Source: Nonomuraea helvata (GTDB lineage Bacteria; Actinomycetota; Actinomycetes; Streptosporangiales; Streptosporangiaceae). From it: a DNA stretch of 64,000 bases. A program made the translations under genes and the position numbers. Below the pieces are notes generated by a model, which saw only the letters and a program-made list of their open reading frames with translations, had not been told where the DNA came from and made no database searches. Below, one piece after another: positions 15,897 through 24,567 of this stretch (its first letter is position 1; each line of letters opens with the position of its first letter). The stretch lies in contig NZ_BAAAXV010000012.1 of the NCBI RefSeq assembly GCF_039535785.1, positions 620,001 through 684,000 on the forward strand. Reading direction: 5' to 3'.

Positions 15897-16925
15897 TCAG
15901 TTGCCTTCGGACAGTCGGGCGTCCCATGCGGCCAGCACCTGCTGTTCCTTCTCGCCGGCGAGGCCGAGTGGCGGGGCGCCGGGCGCGGTGCGGACCTCAC
16001 CGCCTGACCGCAGCCACTGCCAGGTGTCTCGGACGGAGTCGCCGAACGGGCGGGTGCGCAGTCCTGCTGCTTTCGCTGAAGCGCCGGACACGGCCCAGAA
16101 ACCGGCGGTGTCCGGTACGTCCGGGATCCACAGGGGAAGCTCGGCCCATGGCAGCACCCCTTGCGATAGCAGGAAACCCTCATCCACCCACACAGGGTCG
16201 GCGTCCGAACCAGTTGCCTGCACACAGCCGCCGACCAGCCGGCCCATCGTGGTGTTCGGCCCGTCCGGGACGACATTGTGGATGCCGCCTGCCTGCGCCT
16301 CGACCTGGTCCAGGACGAAGGCCGAGAGATCACGCACGTCGATGAGTTGCAGGCCGCGCCCCGGGTCGCCGGGCGCGATCACCCGGCCGCCCTCGGCGAT
16401 TCTGGTGAGCCACCACGGCAGCTGGCCCAGGTTGTCGTGCGGTCCCACGATCGACCCGGCGCGCGCGACCAGGCTGGCGTCAAGCCCGTAGGTCTGCTCG
16501 ACCGCCAGTTCGCAGCCGCGTTTGTGAACGCGCAATTTCTCGAGGTCGGCAGGGTCGCCGTCCTGGTCCGGGACGCCAGGCCAGGTCGCGGCCGACTCGT
16601 CCAGCGAAGCAGTGTTCCAGGCCTGGTAGACGCCGGTGGTCGAGACGAACGCGTAGAAGGGGGCGCAGCCGGCCATTGCCTGTGCGGTGCGCAGGACGTG
16701 CGCCGGCACCTGGCCGCCCGGGTCGATGACCGCATCGAAGCTCCGCCCGGCGAGTACCTGGACACCCTCGTCTGTGGACCGGTCGCCGCGAAGCGCCTCG
16801 ACGCCGTCGATGTCCTTGCCGGTCAGCCCGCGGTTGAAGGTCGTGATCTCGTGTCCCCGGCCGAGGGCGTCGCCCACGATGGTGCGTCCGACGAACGACG
16901 TTCCGCCAATGACCAGTAATCTCAT
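15897..16925 (-). CDS. NAD-dependent epimerase/dehydratase (extended SDR-like)
   Basis: A 342-aa Rossmann-fold oxidoreductase. The nucleotide site is GGTSFVG at residues 7-13, with ITTFNRG at the end of beta-2, as in NAD-preferring epimerase/dehydratases. FVSTTGVYQAW carries the catalytic-type Ser/Thr and Tyr region, and HKRGCELAVEQ supplies the Lys-bearing helix (KRGCE, where YxxxK would normally be). DVRDLSAFVLD is typical of the isoflavone-reductase-like/NAD_binding_10 side. Substrate unknown. The ATG at 16925 is preferred over the longer frame to 17036, which crosses the operators. It is divergent from the HTH gene at 17013 with two palindromes between. Confidence 0.86.
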   Translation of the reverse strand: MRLLVIGGTSFVGRTIVGDALGRGHEITTFNRGLTGKDIDGVEALRGDRSTDEGVQVLAGRSFDAVIDPGGQVPAHVLRTAQAMAGCAPFYAFVSTTGVYQAWNTASLDESAATWPGVPDQDGDPADLEKLRVHKRGCELAVEQTYGLDASLVARAGSIVGPHDNLGQLPWWLTRIAEGGRVIAPGDPGRGLQLIDVRDLSAFVLDQVEAQAGGIHNVVPDGPNTTMGRLVGGCVQATGSDADPVWVDEGFLLSQGVLPWAELPLWIPDVPDTAGFWAVSGASAKAAGLRTRPFGDSVRDTWQWLRSGGEVRTAPGAPPLGLAGEKEQQVLAAWDARLSEGN

Positions 16926-16949
16926 GTTTCTACCTTCTGGTCGCCCGTT

Positions 16950-16965
16950 GACAACAGATGTTGTC
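16950..16965. promoter_or_regulatory. Operator 1, GACAACA-N2-TGTTGTC
   Basis: GACAACAGATGTTGTC is a 7+2+7 palindrome 25 bases upstream of the epimerase ATG. A near copy lies 36 bases further on. Paired sites in a divergent promoter next to an HTH protein are typical of local repression. Confidence 0.75.
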
Positions 16966-16985
16966 GCCCGCATCATGGTGGTGTC

Positions 16986-17001
16986 GTAAACAAATGTTGT
17001 C
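16986..17001. promoter_or_regulatory. Operator 2, variant copy of operator 1
   Basis: GTAAACAAATGTTGTC matches operator 1 at 13 of 16 positions, with the right arm intact. It ends immediately before the AAGGGG ribosome site of the HTH gene, so occupancy should shut down that gene. The centre-to-centre distance from operator 1 is 36 bases. Confidence 0.7.
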
Positions 17002-17012
17002 AAGGGGTCGCC

Positions 17013-17858
17013 GTGCGAGACACGTCCGACGCGCAACGCGCCGATTTGACCACCGCCGTTGAGCAGCTTGCGTGGACCGCGGTGCGGGAAATGTTGCAGC
17101 TCAAACCGGATGCGGGGCCTGGCTCCGATGCGCCGGACGCGGACGTGCGGCAGATGTGGCTGGCCACGCTGACCTCATTGCTGGCGATCCGCGACAGCGC
17201 GGACCAACTTGCGGCGTCCGCCGCGCTGTCGGCGGCACAGTACGGCGCCGACTATCCCGCGATCGGGGACGCGGCCGGGATGACCAGGCAAGGCGCCCGG
17301 CGCAAGTGGCCGGGGCTGGCCGGGCTGAGTGATGAACGACAGCGCAAGCTCACCTGGTGGAAGCGCCGCGGAGACCAGTTCGCGCAGTGTGTCCGTGCCG
17401 TACTCATGGCATCAGAGGAGACATCAGAACAAGCGCCACGCCTAGCCGCCCTTCGCAACCGGCTCGACGAGATCGAGCAGACATCGCCGGCGCAACGCCT
17501 CGACGTCTTCGACATGGCGCTGGTGGACGCGCATGCGGTGGCGGTGGGTGCTCCCTCGCCTGTCGAGCGCACCGCGGCGCGTGCGAACGGGCTGCTCGCG
17601 GCGTTGACTGCTGACGCGTACGCGGCCGTGAACAGCCATTCGTCCCTGGTGATCCGCGAGGACCTCGCCTGCGGGACCGACGACTGCGCCTCGGAGCCGA
17701 TTGTGGAACTCTGGCACCCTGACTTCGGTCACCAGCCCGTATCGGCCTGCCGTGAGCACGCCATAGAGGCTCTTGGGCAGCCGGACATCAGGATCGTGGC
17801 CGCTTGCCAGCCAGACGTCGCGCTCTCGGTGTTCGCCGAGGCGTACGGCGAAGGCTGA
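17013..17858 (+). CDS. Putative HTH DNA-binding regulator, family not recognised
   Basis: A 281-aa protein I cannot place in a named family. Residues 81-100 (YPAIGDAAGMTRQGARRKWP) look like a helix-turn-helix in which the recognition helix starts at TRQGARR. A helical, Leu/Ala-rich middle follows, then a C-terminal block with cysteines in LACGTDDCASEPIVELWHPD and VSACREH, which could bind metal or sense redox. The GTG start has AAGGGG five bases upstream. Divergence from the epimerase and the two palindromes suggest it represses both genes. Alternatively it could be a non-regulatory protein and the operators could belong to another factor. Confidence 0.7.
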   Translation: MRDTSDAQRADLTTAVEQLAWTAVREMLQLKPDAGPGSDAPDADVRQMWLATLTSLLAIRDSADQLAASAALSAAQYGADYPAIGDAAGMTRQGARRKWPGLAGLSDERQRKLTWWKRRGDQFAQCVRAVLMASEETSEQAPRLAALRNRLDEIEQTSPAQRLDVFDMALVDAHAVAVGAPSPVERTAARANGLLAALTADAYAAVNSHSSLVIREDLACGTDDCASEPIVELWHPDFGHQPVSACREHAIEALGQPDIRIVAACQPDVALSVFAEAYGEG

Positions 17859-18564
17859 CGAGGGCGGCGGTAAGTGCGCACGGGCCCAGGGTGCAGGGCT
17901 GCGGCGAACCCTCGCGGATGAGATCGTCGCGGCCCAGCACGAGCGGGCCGATCGCGCGCTTCAGCCCGGCCGGCGACCACACGAAGTGACCGCGGATCTG
18001 CCCGCACAGGCGAATGCAGATCACTCGATCAACGGTCTCTGCCAGTACTGACCCCCAGACCTTCGCCGCGCTCCCATCCACCCTCTCCAGAAGCCGACAA
18101 CGCCGCCTGGTCCACCTCGCCCGAGCGACCGAACGCGGCACCCGTCGGTGGCGGCACGATCACGAGGCTGACTGCAGCCCCCGCTCCTGCGGTTTCGTAC
18201 CTGAGCAGCCCTCGGATGAAACGAGCGCGTGGTGACTTCCTCAGCCGCCGATCGAAAGGTCACCGCACTGTTACGCGGGCCTTCCGAACCGCGCCTGCCC
18301 GTGCTCGGCGCTACTGCCGATCTGGCACGGGGCTTCAGGCGACCTGCGCCTGGCTCGAAGGATGAGACGTTTCGGACTGCTTCACTGAAAGACAATGTTC
18401 TACCGGCCCATGGAAGATGATGGATGGGATCCGCGCGCTCCCCCACTACCTGGCAGGACAGTGAGAGCACTGGGGCGCAGTCTCGCCTTGAGGTCGTGGA
18501 CACAGGTTGCAGGGACGGGAATCAGCGCCGTGAACAACTCAAGCAACGAACCTAGGACGGCCAG
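17859..18564. other. 700-bp stretch without a convincing gene
   Basis: Between the HTH gene and the LacI gene. A minus-strand frame at 17788-18141 contains IRGHFVWSPAGLKRAIGPLV and similar protein-like text, but no family is recognisable and it overlaps the real HTH gene end, so it may be a remnant of a lost gene. The 200 bases before the LacI start show no clear palindrome. Confidence 0.4.
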
Positions 18565-19560
18565 ATGGCGAAACGTGTGACGATCAACGATGTTGCCCAG
18601 GCCGCGGGGGTCTCCCGGCAGACTGTGACCCGGGCCATCAACGACATGGGAGAGATCAGCGAACAGACCAAGCAGCGCGTACTGGAAGCCTGCCAGCGGC
18701 TCGGATACCGGCCGAGCCGGTTCGCCCGCAATCTGGTCGTGCGGAAGAAGACCCGCGCGATGGGCTATCTGGTGGCCTCCTTCCGTAACCCGTACTTCAC
18801 CGAGATCGCCGGCGACCTGCTCAGCACCGCCGCCGAGCGCGGCTGGCACGTGGTGATGGCCTCCACGGAGACGGAGGACGAGGCGAGCGCGCTCGACATG
18901 CTCTCCGGTCAGGTGGACTTGTTCATCGGGCACTTCGGCCAGGACGATGGCGACCTCGTCAAGGCCGGCCGTGGTCTCCCGCTCGTGATGCTCGAGCGGA
19001 CCGGCTGCCTGCCCGGCATGCACTCCGTCGAAGTCGACATGCGCGAAGGCGTGCGCGAGGCGATCGAGGCCCTGCGGGGCGCGGGCGCGCGGCGCATCGG
19101 CATGATCGACTCCGCCTATTCCCTGCGCAACTCCCCCACCTACGTTCCCTCGCCGCGGTGCGGGTACTTCGCGGAGTTCGCCGGTCCCGAGTCGGCGAAG
19201 AGAATCGCGTTCGACGAGGAGTCCATGGCCGGCGGCGGCCAGGCGTTCGCCGAGCTCGTCCGCGCCCATCCGGACATGGACGCGGTGCTGGTCTTCAACG
19301 ACCTCATGGCGATCGGCGCGGTGCAGGCCTCGCACGCCCTCGGCATCGACGTGCCCGGCCAGGTGCGGATCTGCGGCATCGACGGTCTCACCCTGGGCGA
19401 GGCCGTGCACCCGACGCTGACCACGGTCTCCATCGATCGCCACGCGCTGGTGACCAACGCCCTGGACATCGCCGACGCGCTGGCCGCCGCCGACTTCGCC
19501 GAACTGCCACCGATGCGGCGAACGGTGCGCCCGCGCATGCTGTGGCGCGAATCCGCCTGA
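18565..19560 (+). CDS. LacI-family transcriptional repressor
   Basis: A 331-aa sugar-responsive repressor. The N-terminal LacI HTH is VTINDVAQAAGVSRQTVTRA, with the hinge helix region RLGYRPSRFARNLV. The periplasmic-binding-protein-like ligand domain (residues 60-330) has GYLVASFRNPYFTEIAGDLL, the effector-pocket aspartates in VFNDLMAIGA, and RICGIDGLTLGEAVHPTLTT. Its natural target was probably the glycosidase gene immediately downstream, now a remnant. It could also act on the GH62 or GH2 genes 8-12 kb away, which have LacI-type palindromes; that link is inference. Confidence 0.93.
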   Translation: MAKRVTINDVAQAAGVSRQTVTRAINDMGEISEQTKQRVLEACQRLGYRPSRFARNLVVRKKTRAMGYLVASFRNPYFTEIAGDLLSTAAERGWHVVMASTETEDEASALDMLSGQVDLFIGHFGQDDGDLVKAGRGLPLVMLERTGCLPGMHSVEVDMREGVREAIEALRGAGARRIGMIDSAYSLRNSPTYVPSPRCGYFAEFAGPESAKRIAFDEESMAGGGQAFAELVRAHPDMDAVLVFNDLMAIGAVQASHALGIDVPGQVRICGIDGLTLGEAVHPTLTTVSIDRHALVTNALDIADALAAADFAELPPMRRTVRPRMLWRESA

Positions 19561-19599
19561 CGCACACTCATCAACAGGGCGTAGAAGTTGGCCTATGGT

Positions 19600-19945
19600 G
19601 ACCCCGTCGGCGCGCTCGCCGAAGACTTTGACGACGAGACTTCTACGACGTCGGCCTGCCGCATTCCTTCGGCATCCCGTATTTCATGGAGACCGGTTTC
19701 TACGTCGGCCGCGGCGTCTATCGCGACGCCGCGCTGATCGTGGCCGAGCGCGCTCGCATCGCCTGGTACGGCACCTTCGTCACCACCCGACGCCTGCTGG
19801 ACGGCGACGCCGTCATCGAGGTGGCCACTGAGCTGGCCAACGACGGCGGCGCGGACTTCGAGGGCGACCTGACCGCCGAGATCCACCTGACCGGCGAGCC
19901 GGTCCCGCGGTTGAGCCAGAGCGTGTCGGTGCCGGCGGGCCGGGG
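19600..19945 (+). pseudogene. GH2 beta-galactosidase remnant with frameshift and internal deletion
   Basis: The frame that becomes open near 19640 reads FYDVGLPHSFGIPYFMETGF then YVGRGVYR, the N-terminal sugar-binding-domain signature of GH2 beta-galactosidases. It then jumps to ARIAWYGTFVTTRRLLDGD and VIEVATELANDGGADFEGD, which belong to the later immunoglobulin-like domain. A 1-base shift near 19640 separates this from the preceding EDFDDE. The catalytic barrel is missing entirely. The adjacent LacI gene is the likely former partner regulator. Confidence 0.72.
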
Positions 19946-20114
19946 AAGGACACGACGGACACGGACGTCCTCCGGGCAGGCGATGTGACACATGATGTAG
20001 CCGGGTCGCCGTCGTGGCGGCAGACGCCGAGCTGGGCGGACACGGCCCCAAGGCCGCCCATGTGACAGATAATGCAGGTTCTGTGTCACAGATGTGCGGC
20101 GCCGTGGGCAGAGG

Positions 20115-23100
20115 CTAGGTGGTCGTTCGCGACCGGGCCTCGGCGGCCCAGTGGGGTGCGTTCCATTGGTCGGCGATGGTGGCGGCCTGGGTGAAGTGGG
20201 CGGCGGCCTCGTGGTCGCGGCCGAGGAGGACGGCCAGTTCACCGAGAGTGTGGGCGACCGGGCGCACCGCCACCGACAGGCTCGTGGCGCCCGCCGGGGG
20301 GCCGTTGCGATGCGGAAGCAGCGTCGCGTAGATCTCTTCGGCGGCGTCGCGGTCGTTCAAGGCGACGATGGCCATCGCGCGCAACGTTGTGAAGAAGGTG
20401 AAGAAGAAGTCGGGGCGGATCGGGCTGGGTGACGCGCGAACCTGGCGGGCTTCGGCGTCCAGGCCGTTGGCGTGGAGGGCGAGCGCGAGCAGGTCGGAGG
20501 TCATGGGGCCGAGCGCGGCGTGGAGGGCGCGAACGTCGTCCAGGTGCGCGCCGAGCGTGCCGTCGTTCAGCCAGATCGTGGCCAGGGCGAGTTGGAGAAA
20601 GCCCGTGGCGTGCAGCGATCCGGCGCGCCGCATGCCTTCGTCGGCCTTGATGTAAAGGAGTTCGGCGTCGGCGAATCGGCCTTCGATGAGCGCCAGGCTC
20701 GCCAGCACGATCTCGGCGGCGGCGATCGCCTCGCGCATTCGGTAGGTGCGCGCGAGTTCCAGGGCCTGGGTGATCACCTGGTGCGTGCTCACCGGGTCGT
20801 TGGCGGCGGCGACGACGGCGGCATAGTTGATCAGCCCGGTGACGCGGTAGACCGGCAGGTCGTGCTCGGTGCCGATCTCAACGAGTTCCCGGCAGAGCTC
20901 GGCGTCGCCGTGGACTTCGGCCAGGATCTGGAGCGCCGCGGCCCGCAGTCGGGGTCCGGTGGCGAGGTCGAGTGCCTCCTGCGCTGCCTCCAGAACGGTC
21001 GGGTCGTCCTCGCCGATCAGTTCGTTGGCGTACGCCGTCAGGAGCCGGGACCGCACCGAAGGGGTCAGTTCGCGCTTCAGCAGGCGCCTCAGGCGGTCGA
21101 CGATGGGCCGGTCTACCGTGCCGTACGTACGGGCCTGCCAGAAGGTCGGCTCTGTCCACGCGGTGAATGCGGCGATCATCAGGTCGTCGCGGCCCAGGGA
21201 CTCTGCGTACTCCACGGCTTCACGGCGCGTCTCGCGGGCGGCTGCGACGGCTCCCGCCCGGATCTGCGCGCGCAGCAGCCTGCCGAGCAGTTCGACGCGT
21301 TCGTCCGGTCCGGTCGAGTTGATGACGGCGTCGGTGAGGAGGTCGGCCGCCACGTCGTGGGCGTAGCGGGCCTCGGCACGCTCGGCGGCCTGGACGCAGT
21401 AGCCGACGGCCTTCGGTGAGCCGGCGCGCGCGTAGTGGTGGGCCAGCGCCGCGATGTCGTCGGTGCCTTCAAGAGCGGCGGCGATCCGGGCGTGCATCCG
21501 GGTAGCACGCAATCTGCTGACGTCGGCGATGAGCGTGTCCCTGACGAGGGCGTGGACGAAGCGGATGAGGCCTGGGCCGGGCTCGTCGAGGAGCCCGGCG
21601 ATGACGCCCGCGTCCAGCGCGTCCATCACCCCGTCCTCGTCGGTGTCGGCGGCCTTTACCAGGACGTCCACGGAGCTTTCCCGGCCTGCGACCGCGGCCA
21701 GCCGGAGGACGGACACGCCTCCCTCGGGCAGCCGCGCGAGCCGTCGGCGCAGGACGTCCCGTACGCCTTCGGGGACCTCGGAGAGGGCGACCAGCGCGCC
21801 TTCACCGTTCAGCAGCCGGGCGCTTTCGCGCACGTAGAACGGGTTGCCGCCGGTGCGCTCGGCGATCCCTGCGATGGTCTCCTCGTCGGCCTCGCATTCG
21901 GCCCGTACGAGCTCCCCGACGGCCTCGTCGTTCAGCCCCGGCAGCGCCAGGCGCAGGGGCGTGGCGCGCGCGAGGGAGGCCAGCGTTTCGGTGAGGTGCC
22001 CGCTCTCGTCCGCGCGGTACGCGGCGACGACCAGGATCGGGGCCCGCATGCCGAGGCCGCCGCCGAGCAGTTCCAGCGTGGCGGCGTCCGCCCAGTGCAG
22101 GTCGTCCAGCACGACGGCGACCGGGCGTTCCGTGGCGACCGCCGCGAGCCACTTCCACACGGCTTGGCGCAGGCGGAACCGTCCAGCGGTGGCGTCGGCG
22201 TTCACCGGCCCGGTGTCGGTGAGCAGCGGCGCGAGGTCGTCCGCGAACTCGCCCGGGGACCTGGACGCGGCGACGGCTCTCAGCGCCTCAGTCCAGGCCC
22301 ACGCGGGCGGCGCGCTGTCGACCTCGGGGCAGCGGCCGGTGACGACCAGCCACCCGTCACGTTCGAGCCGCCTGCCGAGGTGTTCCAGCAGCGCCGACTT
22401 GCCGAGCCCGGCCTCGCCGGTGACAAGGGCGATACGGGCTCCGTCGGTGGCAGCCCCGGTGGCGGCCGTGACCAGTGCCGACAGCTGTGCCTCGCGTCCG
22501 ACGAACGGCGCCTCGACGGTCGGAGCCACCCCCGGGAGAGGGGCCACCTGCGGCAGCGGGGCGGTCAGCGGGGGCGGGGGCACGGTCGCGCGTAGGACGT
22601 CTGTGCGCTGGGTGAGGATCGCCTCCTCCAACGCCGTCAGGTCCGGGCCAGGGTCGAGCCCGAGCTCCTCGGCGAGGATGCCGCGGGCGCGGCGGAGCGT
22701 CGCCAGCGCGTCGGCTTGGCGGCCGCTGCTCCACAGTGCCAGGGCGTGCAGCCGCCAGCCTTCCTCGCGGAGGGGCTCGTCGCGGGTGAGCCGCTCGGCC
22801 TCGGGAACCACCGCAACGGGGTCGCCGATGCGCAGACCCGCCGCGACGTGCAGCTCGGTGGCAACCAGGCGCAACTCGTTCAGCCGGGCCGTCTCGGCGG
22901 CGGCCCACGGCTCGTCGGCGACCTCGGCGAACGCCGGTCCCTGCCACAGCCCCAACGCCTCGGCGAGCCGAGCCTGGACGGCGCGCGGGTCCGTGACCAT
23001 ACGCGCTTGGCCCAGCAGGCCCTCGAACCGCCACGCGTCCACCGCCTCCGGTGGCAGCCGCAGCGCATAACCGGGCGACGCGCTCACCAGCAGCCGGGCC

Positions 23101-23348
23101 GGCGTGCGTGGCGGACGTCCGGGCTCCAGCAACCGACGCAGGTTGGACACGTACGCCTGCAGGGACATCAGCGCCCGCGCGGGCGGCTCCCCGTGCCACA
23201 GATCCTCGATCATCCGGTCGACCGGCACGACCTGCCCACGCGCCGCCACCAGCAACGCCAGCACGCCCCGCTGCCGCGGCCCGCCCAAGGGAACGGGCTC
23301 GCCGCCGACCTCGGCCACGAAAGAGCCCAGCACCCGGATGAAGACCAT
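20115..23348 (-). CDS. SARP-type (AfsR-like) activator with AAA ATPase and TPR-like C-terminus
   Basis: A 1077-aa regulator. Residues 1-95 form an OmpR-type winged helix (VPLGGPRQRGVLALLVAARG, SLQAYVSNLRRLLEPG), and 96-240 the bacterial transcriptional activator domain (EALGLWQGPAFAEVAD, EEGWRLHALALWSSGRQ). An AAA/STAND ATPase has Walker A GEAGLGKSALLEHL near residue 310, Walker B VAVVLDDLHWADAATLELLG and RTGGNPFYVRE, and is followed by helical TPR-like repeats. I chose the ATG at 23348 over the GTG at 23357 because a -10 box lies at 23358-23363. The promoter has three SARP heptamers, so it probably activates itself. It is divergent from the hemerythrin operon. Confidence 0.93.
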   Translation of the reverse strand: MVFIRVLGSFVAEVGGEPVPLGGPRQRGVLALLVAARGQVVPVDRMIEDLWHGEPPARALMSLQAYVSNLRRLLEPGRPPRTPARLLVSASPGYALRLPPEAVDAWRFEGLLGQARMVTDPRAVQARLAEALGLWQGPAFAEVADEPWAAAETARLNELRLVATELHVAAGLRIGDPVAVVPEAERLTRDEPLREEGWRLHALALWSSGRQADALATLRRARGILAEELGLDPGPDLTALEEAILTQRTDVLRATVPPPPLTAPLPQVAPLPGVAPTVEAPFVGREAQLSALVTAATGAATDGARIALVTGEAGLGKSALLEHLGRRLERDGWLVVTGRCPEVDSAPPAWAWTEALRAVAASRSPGEFADDLAPLLTDTGPVNADATAGRFRLRQAVWKWLAAVATERPVAVVLDDLHWADAATLELLGGGLGMRAPILVVAAYRADESGHLTETLASLARATPLRLALPGLNDEAVGELVRAECEADEETIAGIAERTGGNPFYVRESARLLNGEGALVALSEVPEGVRDVLRRRLARLPEGGVSVLRLAAVAGRESSVDVLVKAADTDEDGVMDALDAGVIAGLLDEPGPGLIRFVHALVRDTLIADVSRLRATRMHARIAAALEGTDDIAALAHHYARAGSPKAVGYCVQAAERAEARYAHDVAADLLTDAVINSTGPDERVELLGRLLRAQIRAGAVAAARETRREAVEYAESLGRDDLMIAAFTAWTEPTFWQARTYGTVDRPIVDRLRRLLKRELTPSVRSRLLTAYANELIGEDDPTVLEAAQEALDLATGPRLRAAALQILAEVHGDAELCRELVEIGTEHDLPVYRVTGLINYAAVVAAANDPVSTHQVITQALELARTYRMREAIAAAEIVLASLALIEGRFADAELLYIKADEGMRRAGSLHATGFLQLALATIWLNDGTLGAHLDDVRALHAALGPMTSDLLALALHANGLDAEARQVRASPSPIRPDFFFTFFTTLRAMAIVALNDRDAAEEIYATLLPHRNGPPAGATSLSVAVRPVAHTLGELAVLLGRDHEAAAHFTQAATIADQWNAPHWAAEARSRTTT

Positions 23349-23357
23349 GATCCGCAC

Positions 23358-23400
23358 ATCTTACGTGGACGTTCCAAGTCCCCTCCAAATCCCCTCCAAA
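23358..23400 (-). promoter_or_regulatory. SARP-binding heptamer repeats and -10 box of the SARP gene
   Basis: On the minus strand the sequence runs TTTGGAG, GGGA, TTTGGAG, GGGA, CTTGGAA, then eight bases and TAAGAT. Three heptamers at an 11-bp period, with the last one eight bases from the -10, is the known layout of SARP-activated promoters (ActII-ORF4, DnrI type). The predicted transcript starts within a few bases of the ATG at 23348, so it would be nearly leaderless. The same repeats may also affect the divergent hemerythrin promoter. Confidence 0.85.
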
Positions 23401-23450
23401 CACCCAGGAGCAGCCTGAACACATCGCAACCGATGAAGGGGCGGGAACAG

Positions 23451-24089
23451 ATGAGCGTCAACACCCGGGACATGGAGATCGTCCACCGCGTGCTCCGCCG
23501 TGAGTCACGGCTGCTGGTGGAGCTCGTGGCGGCCGTCGCCCCGGGTGACACCGCTCGCGCCAAGGTGATCGCCGACCACTTCCGCGTCTACCGGATGGGC
23601 CTGCACAACCATCACGAGGGCGAGGACGAGCTGCTGTGGCCGCCACTCCTTTCCCGGGTGGACCTGGAGGCCGACATCGTCCTGCGCATGCAGGCCCAGC
23701 ACGAGCGCGTCGCGGTCACCCTGAGCAGGCTGGACGCCGCGCTCCCCGCCTGGGAGGCCAGCGCGGGCGCCGACGAACGCGACACCCTGGCGGCCGCCCT
23801 CTGCGAGCACCGCGCGGTCCTGCTGGAACACCTCGACGACGAGGAGGCCACCCTCCTCCCGCTCGCGGCCAAGCACATCACCCAACAGGAGTGGGCCTCC
23901 CTGGGCGACCACCTGGTGAACAACACGCCCAAGCTCACCCTGTTCACGCTCCTCGGCGCCGTCCTGGAGGACGCGAACCCGGCCGAGCGCGCCATCGTCC
24001 TCAGCGGCCTTCCCGGCCCGGTCCGCGTCATCTGGCACGTCATCGGCCGCCCCCGCTACGCCCGCCACATCCGCCGTGTCCGCGGCTGA
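23451..24089 (+). CDS. Hemerythrin-domain protein
   Basis: A 212-aa four-helix protein expected to carry a di-iron site that binds O2 or NO or senses redox. The iron-binding pattern is visible: HRVLRRESRLL with the first His region, HFRVYRMGLHNHHEGEDELL (HxxxE-type), QHERVAVTLSRLD and CEHRAVLLEHLDDEEATLL (HxxxxD/E). The ATG at 23451 is preceded by AAGGGGCGGG; an earlier ATG at 23433 has a poorer ribosome site. It is first of three co-directional genes with 34- and 39-base gaps, divergent from the SARP gene. Confidence 0.9.
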   Translation: MSVNTRDMEIVHRVLRRESRLLVELVAAVAPGDTARAKVIADHFRVYRMGLHNHHEGEDELLWPPLLSRVDLEADIVLRMQAQHERVAVTLSRLDAALPAWEASAGADERDTLAAALCEHRAVLLEHLDDEEATLLPLAAKHITQQEWASLGDHLVNNTPKLTLFTLLGAVLEDANPAERAIVLSGLPGPVRVIWHVIGRPRYARHIRRVRG

Positions 24090-24123
24090 ACCCTGCCCGT
24101 CCGTACATACAAGGAGAACGACC

Positions 24124-24528
24124 ATGTCGCTGAAGAAGCTCAACACCGTCCTGGCCGCCGTCGTCGTCCTGTTCACCCTCTACCTCGGGTTGTCCTTCGT
24201 CCTGCCCCTCGGGACCACCTTCCCGGGGCTGGCGAACTGGCCCTCTGACGGCAGCGGCTTCTCCATCGTGAAGGGCAGCCGCGAGATCGCGATGGGCCTG
24301 GCCATGGGCATCCTGCTAGTGACGGGCCACCGCCGCCCGTTGGGCTGGGTCCTGCTGATGGTGGCCGTCGCCCCGTTCGGCGACATGGTCAACGTCCTGG
24401 CCCACCACGGATCCACGGCCGCCGCTCTCGGCATCCACGGCCTGACCGCGGCGCTGATCGCGGTCACGGGGTTGCTGACCCTCCGCGAGACCAGGACCAC
24501 CCCGGCGACCGCCGCGCAGCCCGCCTGA
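24124..24528 (+). CDS. DUF4267-family small membrane protein
   Basis: A 134-aa integral membrane protein with about four hydrophobic segments: LAAVVVLFTLYLGLSFVLPL, the DUF4267-like block FSIVKGSREIAMGLAMGILL, PLGWVLLMVAVAPFGDMVN and IHGLTAALIAVTGLL. No catalytic motif. AAGGAG precedes the ATG with seven bases between. DUF4267 proteins recur beside oxidoreductases and regulators in actinomycetes, without an assigned role. Here it is the middle gene of the hemerythrin/FAD operon and could anchor or assist those enzymes. Confidence 0.88.
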   Translation: MSLKKLNTVLAAVVVLFTLYLGLSFVLPLGTTFPGLANWPSDGSGFSIVKGSREIAMGLAMGILLVTGHRRPLGWVLLMVAVAPFGDMVNVLAHHGSTAAALGIHGLTAALIAVTGLLTLRETRTTPATAAQPA

Positions 24529-24567
24529 CGTCCGCATTTTCTGAGAACTCGAGAAAGGGAGACGACG

